Source of the DNA: Haladaptatiplasma sp964454575
Lineage (GTDB): Archaea; Thermoplasmatota; Thermoplasmata; Halarchaeoplasmatales; Halarchaeoplasmataceae
Reading direction: 5' to 3'
DNA length: 38,148 nt
Assembly (NCBI GenBank): GCA_964454575.1
Contig: CAYVTG010000008.1
Location: forward strand, 1-38,148
The notes under the pieces are model-generated. The model saw only the letters and a program-made list of their open reading frames with translations, was not told where the DNA came from and did not search any database. Below are positions 8,144 to 13,882 of the stretch, piece after piece (the first letter of the stretch is position 1; each line of letters begins with the position of its first letter). Both the position numbers and the translations under genes were made by a program.

Positions 8144-8941
8144 TCAGACACTGTCACTCTCAAGGTATACCTCTCCCAGTTTGTTAAGCCATATCTTCAA
8201 TCTACGTTCCTTCCTTTCGGTGTCTACGATACCATTTTCAACGAGTCTTTCCAAACGATACTGGATGCTGGAGCGGGTAATATCTTCATCTCTTTTTTCG
8301 TTGATACTTTCAACCAGCATCTCTATGGAATCCACTCCGGAAACCTTTTTCAATACCTTCAGTATCTCTATATCTAGTTCCGTGATACGTATTATGGGAA
8401 ATACGGGTATATCTGTGTAATCCTTCACTCCCTCTGTAGCTCCCTTTTTCATGAACCTTTCACGCAGCTCCAACATGTTTGAATGCGCGTTTTCCACATC
8501 CTTTTCGACTGTTGCCATACAATGGATCAACTTTGGGATCAAGTACTCTTCCGGTGAGACGTAAAATATCTCTACTTGCCGTTTATGATCCGATAAAAAG
8601 GCAGCGCTCATCATAGCCACAGTCGCTAGTTTCGGAACCGGTGATATATTGATGTAGATCTTTTTTCCATCTGCAGCATATTTTTTAATCTGTTCCAAGG
8701 TGTTGATAAAAACATCGTTGAAATCGTAGATGTCCACAGCCACAATATCTATATCCAAGCCCAATTCAGCGATCTTTTCCATGAACTCTCCGGCCAGATC
8801 CCTTGCGTCTTTGTAAGGCGAGCTCGGAGAACGAAAAACCACTAGCTTCTCCACAGGGTATTTTGTCATTATCGGTTTTATTATCCGGTCATATTCGAAC
8901 CCGTCTGTGGTTATGTGGATACCTGCTTCTTTGGCGCACAT
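8144..8941 (-). CDS. CARF-like / winged-helix transcriptional regulator (HFX_2341/DUF6293-like)
   Basis: A 265-residue protein. The N terminus (IHITTDGFEYDRIIKPI) and the central YINISPVPKLATVAMMSAAF resemble the Rossmann-like sensor of CARF proteins, whose nucleotide-binding loop reads N-(I/V)-(S/T)-G-G-T-K in relatives. The overall plan matches the haloarchaeal HFX_2341 group. Residues 185-260 (ITELDIEILKVLKK, then SSIQYRLERLVENGIV) form a winged helix. I chose ATG 8941 over an upstream GTG at 8983 because a TATA box (8965-8974) lies 23 bases before 8941, giving a leaderless transcript; a start at 8983 would lie upstream of this box. It is divergent from the AAA+ gene, and palindromes in the gap are likely operators. 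A cyclic-oligonucleotide ligand is a guess from the fold; no cas gene is in the window. Confidence 0.75.
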   Translation of the reverse strand: MCAKEAGIHITTDGFEYDRIIKPIMTKYPVEKLVVFRSPSSPYKDARDLAGEFMEKIAELGLDIDIVAVDIYDFNDVFINTLEQIKKYAADGKKIYINISPVPKLATVAMMSAAFLSDHKRQVEIFYVSPEEYLIPKLIHCMATVEKDVENAHSNMLELRERFMKKGATEGVKDYTDIPVFPIIRITELDIEILKVLKKVSGVDSIEMLVESINEKRDEDITRSSIQYRLERLVENGIVDTERKERRLKIWLNKLGEVYLESDSV

Positions 8942-8964
8942 GTAATAAAGTAATCTCAGGGGGC

Positions 8965-8974
8965 TATTTATAAA
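8965..8974 (-). promoter_or_regulatory. TATA box of the CARF-like regulator gene
   Basis: On the minus strand this reads TTTATAAATA, a near-ideal archaeal TATA box, with 23 bases between it and the ATG at 8941. This decides the start codon and predicts a leaderless mRNA. Confidence 0.65.
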
Positions 8975-8984
8975 TTGTGTCACA

Positions 8985-9066
8985 TAACGGAAAGTTCCGT
9001 TAATTATATATATGACCTACGTATTATGTAACGTTTACCGCCGTTAACTAACGGAATATTACGTTA
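8985..9066. promoter_or_regulatory. Operator-like palindrome cluster between the regulator and the AAA+ gene
   Basis: TAACGGAA (8985-8992) and TTCCGTTA (8995-9002) form a perfect 8-bp inverted repeat with a 2-base spacer, 10 bases upstream of the regulator TATA box. CCGTTA (9041-9046) and TAACGG (9049-9054) form a second palindrome of the same half-site. TAACG (9049-9053) and CGTTA (9062-9066) add a third arrangement, just before the AAA+ ribosome-binding site. A shared TAACGG half-site on both sides suggests one DNA-binding protein controlling both genes. The winged-helix regulator is the obvious candidate. Confidence 0.6.
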
Positions 9067-9083
9067 ACTAAAAGGTGAGTAAG

Positions 9084-10595
9084 ATGGATGAAAAAGCAAA
9101 AGAAATACACGACAAGTTGAAGAGACTACAGTTGGGTGACTATTTAGATCTGGAAGATGTAGACGAATTTGAGGGAGATAAGGACTATCTTAGAGCGGTA
9201 AGAACTCTCTTTTCCGAGGTGATAGATGAGGCTGTACATCTTACCAGGGTACCTTCTGTGAAAAACCTGGAGGAAAAGAAGGAGTATTACGGCAAGAAGT
9301 TAAAAGAGCTATATGTAAAGAAGGAAGAGCGTGAGGTCAAAGGTGAAAAATTCAGAACAACAGAACTACTAGAAGAACACGGATTGAGTCAAGAACAAAC
9401 CTGCTTACTATACCTGTTGATGGCTAAAAGAGGTGTAGGCGTATGTACTCATGATCCCGGTATGATCGGCGAAGTATTGATCATGGCGCTGAATCTTTTG
9501 TTGAGTACAGATTTCGAAGATGCTAGGATGAATCTAACACACGATTCGAAACTCATATCTGAAGATTACATAACGCTATCCAATCCCAATAAACGATCAT
9601 CCCGTCATTGGGAGATACATGCATTAAGCAGAGGCCGAAGGTCCAGAGAAAAATTGACCGTTGAAGAAGTCTATTTTGAGGTACCCGGTTGGTGGATAAA
9701 TACGATATATGGAGATGAATGCGGATCGAAGAAAAGCATAGAAAAAGAGAGAGATACTGAAGATTCACTGCTGTCTAGGTCAAAACCGGAGATCGATCTC
9801 TCTGACGTAGTCCTACCAGAAGACATACTCGAGGATGTGATGTCCCTTCTCGAACAGTACAGAAACAGCTCTAAGTTCATGGACGAGTGGAATATGAAGT
9901 CTATACTCGGGGATAGACAGGGGCTCAATCTTCTATTATCGGGAGCTCCAGGTACAGGTAAGACCATGTTGGCTAAAGCTTTGGCAAATGAACTCGATAC
10001 AACCTTGAACACAGTTTCCTTTGCAGATATGGTTGACAGTTGGTATGGTAACACAGAAAAGAATGCCCAGAGGATGTTTCATGTTCTCAAAGAGGCAGGT
10101 TCAATACTATTGATCGACGAAGCAGATGCCATATTGCAGCACAGATCACCATCTCGGTCTTCCTGCGACCGCTCGGAGAACAGGGTGATCAACATTGTGC
10201 TCCAAGAACTTGAGAACCACTGTGGTCTGGTGATATTCACCACCAATCTAGCCATGGGGTTGGATCGGGCCATGGAACGCAGGATGGACTTGAAGATCGA
10301 ACTGCCCACCCCCGGTAAGGAAGCTCGCAAAAAGATTTGGGAGTACCATATTCCAAAGGAATTACCCCTGGCAGATGATGTAGATATAGGCGTACTTTCA
10401 GAGAAGTATGAGTTCACCGGAGGGCAGATACGTAACGCAGTCCTCACTGCCGCAAGGACCACTATGAGAAAGGGTTTGGATAGTGTTAGCATGGATCTAT
10501 TTATCAGGGCATGCCAGGCCGAGCTAAAGGGGAGCGAAGTCATGAATTTTTATATGTCTGATAAACAGGAGGACGAAGTGAGGGGATATACATGA
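9084..10595 (+). CDS. AAA+ ATPase of the Cdc48/FtsH-like clade with an unrecognised N-terminal domain
   Basis: A 503-residue single-AAA protein. Residues 1-235 form a mostly helical N-terminal region (with LLEEHGLSQEQTCLLYLLM, possibly a winged-helix-like unit), followed by a charged linker. The AAA module holds Walker A GAPGTGKT (287-294), the pore-loop-like stretch SWYGNTEKNA, Walker B ILLIDEAD (about 341-348), sensor 1 (VIFTTNL), arginine-finger residues in MERRMD, and a sensor-2 GGQIRNAV. This is the pattern of remodelling ATPases that unfold or disassemble proteins. I chose ATG 9084 over GTG 9075 because GGTGAG precedes it at 9074-9079. It shares a palindrome-rich promoter region with the CARF-like regulator and is followed by a small thioredoxin-fold gene. 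The target is unknown. Confidence 0.82.
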   Translation: MDEKAKEIHDKLKRLQLGDYLDLEDVDEFEGDKDYLRAVRTLFSEVIDEAVHLTRVPSVKNLEEKKEYYGKKLKELYVKKEEREVKGEKFRTTELLEEHGLSQEQTCLLYLLMAKRGVGVCTHDPGMIGEVLIMALNLLLSTDFEDARMNLTHDSKLISEDYITLSNPNKRSSRHWEIHALSRGRRSREKLTVEEVYFEVPGWWINTIYGDECGSKKSIEKERDTEDSLLSRSKPEIDLSDVVLPEDILEDVMSLLEQYRNSSKFMDEWNMKSILGDRQGLNLLLSGAPGTGKTMLAKALANELDTTLNTVSFADMVDSWYGNTEKNAQRMFHVLKEAGSILLIDEADAILQHRSPSRSSCDRSENRVINIVLQELENHCGLVIFTTNLAMGLDRAMERRMDLKIELPTPGKEARKKIWEYHIPKELPLADDVDIGVLSEKYEFTGGQIRNAVLTAARTTMRKGLDSVSMDLFIRACQAELKGSEVMNFYMSDKQEDEVRGYT

Positions 10596-10617
10596 TGATA
10601 AATCACGGGAGGAGGGA

Positions 10618-10645
10618 ACGGGATAGAGGGGGCAACCCCCTTCCC
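10618..10645 (+). other. G/C-rich hairpin between the AAA+ gene and the thioredoxin-fold gene
   Basis: GGGGG (10628-10632), CAA, CCCCC (10636-10640) form a perfect stem, extended imperfectly by GGGA (10619-10622) against TTCCC (10641-10645). It lies inside an apparent operon with no T-run after it, so an mRNA stability or attenuation element is more likely than a terminator. Confidence 0.4.
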
Positions 10646-10671
10646 TACCTTTCAACTTCGAAGAGGTGGTT

Positions 10672-11082
10672 TTGATAGATCCATTGGAATTTCTATTCGA
10701 TAAAAGGTCGTCCAAGATAAAAATAATACATGTTTCTATGGATGGCTCAGCGTCTTGTCTAAATCTAAAAAATGTTCTTAAAGAACTAGCTGGGATCTTT
10801 CCGGATATCAATATCAGAGGCTACGATATGCACGAACACGAAGGTCTAAAGGATATGTTGTTGGAGAAAGGCCTGGAAGACGTACCATACGTATTGATAG
10901 CTAAAGACGATATCATGCTTTGGACCAATGGGGCCGGGACGCTCTCTGAGGAAAGAGAGCGGTACATGGCTGTGTTCGAAGGATTAGAAAAGGGTAATTA
11001 TCGCATAGATCAAAAGGATCAAACGGTGAAGATATGGGATGGCGAAGGTAACGAAGAGACATTAAAAGGATTTAAACTGTAA
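10672..11082 (+). CDS. Small thioredoxin-fold protein with an SxxC instead of CxxC motif
   Basis: A 136-residue protein. The order KIKIIHVSMDGSASCLNLKN (strand, active-site loop, helix), INIRGYDM (strand), and EDVPYVLIAKDDIM (cis-proline loop and strand) fits a thioredoxin fold. The first Cys of the redox pair is replaced: residues 26-29 read S-A-S-C, leaving one Cys. Such variants can be mono-thiol or purely structural. The start is uncertain: TTG at 10672 follows a GAGGTG sequence, while a GTG at 10666 lies within that same sequence. The gene lies 76 bases after the AAA+ ATPase in the same direction. Function not recognised; a monothiol partner or adaptor of the ATPase is inference. Confidence 0.6.
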   Translation: MIDPLEFLFDKRSSKIKIIHVSMDGSASCLNLKNVLKELAGIFPDINIRGYDMHEHEGLKDMLLEKGLEDVPYVLIAKDDIMLWTNGAGTLSEERERYMAVFEGLEKGNYRIDQKDQTVKIWDGEGNEETLKGFKL

Positions 11083-11091
11083 AATACCTGA

Positions 11092-12042
11092 TCAGTAAGA
11101 TAAATGATGGGCGATCATGAATCCGATAAAGAAGGCGATACCAACAGCCACAACAAAAGCACTTACCCAGCCCAGCATGGTAAACAGCATCTTTTTCTTC
11201 GCGGCATTACCTGTACTAGCCGCCATCCCACTACCTATGATAGCGGTTATTATCACCTGTACGAAAGCGATGGGTACTCCAAGCATGTTCCCTATCTGAG
11301 TCAGTAGGACTGCAGAAGCTAGAACTGAGATGGATCTTCTCGGGCCTATGCTGGAATAATCGAATGAAACGGCATTCATCACTCTAGGAGATAGGAACCA
11401 ACAGCCGAGCATGATGGCAGTGCCTCCGAATATAAGAAGATAGATCATATCTATTTCGAGCACCATCAGCGGTCCGATAGCTTTGCCTACAGTGTTAGCT
11501 CCGGCGATAAAAGCCAAAAATAATCCCGTTATCAGCACGACATATCTTAACCATCCTTCATTACCTTCAAGGGGAACCATACGTTTTATAGGTAAATATA
11601 GCAGATAGCCCGATCCGAAGCCCAGTATCGGTATCAGTAACCAATATAACAGTATGATGTTAACAGTGTCCCACTGCACGACCGCGTTGAATCCCAATCC
11701 GATCCCTATGGTGCTTCCGATCACTGTAAAGGCGGTGGGCATAGGGTAATCAGTCATCGCCCCCACTATAACAAGAGAAGAAGCGATGAGCAGTATCACC
11801 AGTGCTTGCACAATATTCAAACCACCACCCAATATTCCCGTACCTATGGTTTCCGTGACCTTTCTGCCCTGAAATACCGCACCGAAAAACGCTGCGATAC
11901 CGGCCAGTAGCGCCGAACGCATTATGCCCGTCTTACCGCCGGATGCAACAGGACCGAAGACCGCTGCTATAGAAGACGCTCCGATGGCCACACACATAAA
12001 TGCAGATGCAGATAATAGTGCCAAGATCAGTATCGATTCCAT
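11092..12042 (-). CDS. PiT-family inorganic phosphate transporter
   Basis: A 316-residue integral membrane protein with about ten hydrophobic segments. The two inverted repeats of the PiT family are visible: first-half AIGASSIAAVFGPVASGG and second-half FIAGANTVGKAIGPL, matching the family's GANDVANA motif, degraded in the first copy. GAVFQGRKVTETIGTGI is also family-typical. It probably imports phosphate with a cation; the changed first motif leaves room for another anion. I chose ATG 12042 over TTG 12048 because AAAGGT precedes it. The upstream gene ends at 12045, so both are one transcript, which suggests that the upstream protein is a partner or regulator. Confidence 0.85.
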   Translation of the reverse strand: MESILILALLSASAFMCVAIGASSIAAVFGPVASGGKTGIMRSALLAGIAAFFGAVFQGRKVTETIGTGILGGGLNIVQALVILLIASSLVIVGAMTDYPMPTAFTVIGSTIGIGLGFNAVVQWDTVNIILLYWLLIPILGFGSGYLLYLPIKRMVPLEGNEGWLRYVVLITGLFLAFIAGANTVGKAIGPLMVLEIDMIYLLIFGGTAIMLGCWFLSPRVMNAVSFDYSSIGPRRSISVLASAVLLTQIGNMLGVPIAFVQVIITAIIGSGMAASTGNAAKKKMLFTMLGWVSAFVVAVGIAFFIGFMIAHHLSY

Positions 12043-12044
12043 AT

Positions 12045-12566
12045 TCAACCTTTAACCATATCTTTCACTCGGTCACGTACGGACTCGTCACTAAAATTGA
12101 ATTTTAAACGGCAGTCACTCCTGTTTTTAATATGCAGATTGGCAGAGAACTCTGCATCATCGAAGAAGTACGGATTGTAGTTCAGCATTATCCTACCGTA
12201 GATCACCTCTTCCATCTTACTGAAGTACCTGGCAGATCCAAGATATAGTTCTTTGACCATCTTGGACAGAGCGGTTTTCAAGTTGCCAACATCTTCATTT
12301 TCACATATATCATCGACTTTTTTGGCAAGACCATTTTTCTCCAGATCATCCACATCCAATCTTGCCCCTTCAACCGTTTTCTGCTTGATATCCTCGTTGG
12401 AATCCCCCCGGCGCGGTCTCCAATCACTATATCTGCTGATGCTCCTGTTACTTGCATCTGTTTTACGGATAATATTTTCAAAATCCTCAGCAAAGCTGCA
12501 GACCTCTGCCCAATCTCCCTTCAAACTTACGCCGGAGTGAGTAAACTCGATGCCGGTCGCTTTCAT
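12045..12566 (-). CDS. Conserved archaeal protein resembling DUF5828, upstream of the PiT transporter
   Basis: A 173-residue soluble protein. It starts GIEFTHSGVSLKGDWAEVC, contains YSDWRPRRGDSNEDIKQKTVE, and ends with YGRIMLNYNPYFFDDAEFSANL and a basic or charged tail. I recall a similar plan in haloarchaeal DUF5828 proteins (WRPR box, YYFD box), but cannot verify it here. No catalytic motif is evident; the middle is helical. The position two bases before the transporter start suggests a PhoU-like accessory role, which is inference. A TATA box at 12590-12598 lies 23 bases upstream of the ATG, so this is the first, leaderless gene of the pair. Confidence 0.6.
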   Translation of the reverse strand: MKATGIEFTHSGVSLKGDWAEVCSFAEDFENIIRKTDASNRSISRYSDWRPRRGDSNEDIKQKTVEGARLDVDDLEKNGLAKKVDDICENEDVGNLKTALSKMVKELYLGSARYFSKMEEVIYGRIMLNYNPYFFDDAEFSANLHIKNRSDCRLKFNFSDESVRDRVKDMVKG

Positions 12567-12589
12567 ATTCTTCGATGTGTAGGGTTCCC

Positions 12590-12598
12590 ATATAAATA
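12590..12598 (-). promoter_or_regulatory. TATA box of the phosphate-transporter operon
   Basis: Minus-strand ATATTTATATG region with 23 bases between it and the ATG at 12566. The spacing predicts a leaderless transcript. Confidence 0.5.
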
Positions 12599-12609
12599 TC
12601 TTACGGTCT

Positions 12610-13842
12610 TCAAAAGTCCCAATCCGGATGCGGCGTTGGAAGCCGTATCACTTCATCCAGCCTTCGAAGGAGTGCCGGATCTCCGTGTAGTTCATCGGTC
12701 ATAGCCAGGGTAGAAGCGGAGCGAACGCCCAGCCACAGCCGTGTGAAGGCGTTCACGGATGCCTTCAGCTTGGGAAGTCCGCGCTTTCTTACATGATCTA
12801 TCCTGGATTCTTTACCCAATGTGACCGTGTAATCTCCAGTCAATCCCTTCCACGGCGAGTCCTTCTCAAGCAGGTCCTCCACAGGATCCTTAAGGGATAG
12901 ATTGAATCTCAACATAGCCCCGTCATGACTGAAGGTTCTGATACATGAATCCAGATCTAGTATCCTCATCTGCCAGTATGCACTAGATACCATCTTATTT
13001 TCGTACTTGGAGTCTTTTGTTATCCTTCTATGCCTGAAAGGTCTTTTCAGCATGTCCTGAAATTGAACCCCGGGAGGTTCCCTCATAACCATCATATGAA
13101 CCTGATCTGAAAGCGATCTAAGTATGGACATCAGCTCCATGAACTGTTCTCTGTTTTGATATGCCATCCACTGAACATTGTATTTTCCGTCGTGTAGATC
13201 GTCGACTCTGAAAAATATATGGTGCGATAATTCATCATTTTCGTCATAATATCCAAGGCCAAAACTGTGGGTAGGCCAGATCATCTCCAATCGAGTATCG
13301 ATTTCATCGCTTAAGTTTACCATACCGTGGTGCTTTGCACGGTTGGATCGAGAGAGATGTACTTTCTTCCAGTCCTCCTTGGTTATACGCTTTGGTATCT
13401 TCACCTGTTTATCTACGATAAGTGAGGCGGGATCGAAAAATACCCAATTCTCGTAGCTTCCCGTACCATAACCTAGCTGGTTGTAAAATCCTTGGTCGAA
13501 TATACCCAATCCGGATAAACAAGCTCCATCCTCGGCTGAATCCGCTATAGCTTTCGCAGTGAGTTTGGCAGCCAATCCTTGCCTACGAGCTACAGGACTA
13601 GTCAAAACGCTAGCTACCACTGAGAGTGATAATTCATCTTCCATATATCGCATGTTTCCTGCTGCAGTAGTCACGTTACATTCGGGTGTCCCATCGATCT
13701 CTGCTACATAGTTACCACCCTCAGATCCCAGTAATATATCGAATATATCCTCCTTCCCCTTTTCGAGCCAGCCGATCTCTTTCCATATACGTAGAACTGA
13801 TTCTCTATCTTTTTCCGGATCGATGTGTCTGAGTACGGTCAT
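12610..13842 (-). CDS. Eis-like GNAT acetyltransferase with a C-terminal SCP2-like domain
   Basis: The 410-residue protein follows the Eis plan: an N-terminal GNAT domain (about 1-150) with acetyl-CoA loop VLTSPVARRQGLAAKL (R-x-x-G-x-A), a second degenerate GNAT-like domain (about 165-290), and a sterol-carrier-like C-terminal domain (about 300-405: MRILDLDSCIRTF, LGKESRIDHVRKRGLPK, SVNAFTRLWLG). The C-terminal carboxylate (DWDF end) is part of the catalytic arrangement in Eis proteins. Members acetylate amines, including aminoglycosides and polyamines, in bacteria; the archaeal substrate is unknown. Its TATA box (13865-13875) sits 22 bases before the ATG, giving an independent leaderless transcript although alaS ends only 40 bases upstream. 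Confidence 0.85.
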   Translation of the reverse strand: MTVLRHIDPEKDRESVLRIWKEIGWLEKGKEDIFDILLGSEGGNYVAEIDGTPECNVTTAAGNMRYMEDELSLSVVASVLTSPVARRQGLAAKLTAKAIADSAEDGACLSGLGIFDQGFYNQLGYGTGSYENWVFFDPASLIVDKQVKIPKRITKEDWKKVHLSRSNRAKHHGMVNLSDEIDTRLEMIWPTHSFGLGYYDENDELSHHIFFRVDDLHDGKYNVQWMAYQNREQFMELMSILRSLSDQVHMMVMREPPGVQFQDMLKRPFRHRRITKDSKYENKMVSSAYWQMRILDLDSCIRTFSHDGAMLRFNLSLKDPVEDLLEKDSPWKGLTGDYTVTLGKESRIDHVRKRGLPKLKASVNAFTRLWLGVRSASTLAMTDELHGDPALLRRLDEVIRLPTPHPDWDF

Positions 13843-13864
13843 GGTGAAAGATGTTTACAGGATG

Positions 13865-13875
13865 TATAATATATT
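13865..13875 (-). promoter_or_regulatory. TATA box of the Eis-like gene
   Basis: Minus-strand AATATATTATA, 22 bases before the ATG at 13842, at the very end of alaS, which stops at 13883. The spacing implies a leaderless start. Confidence 0.5.
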
Positions 13876-13882
13876 TGTTATT

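Noticed and set aside
8939..8983. GTG start at 8983 for the CARF-like regulator
   Set aside because: It lies upstream of the TATA box at 8965-8974, so the transcript would not include it.
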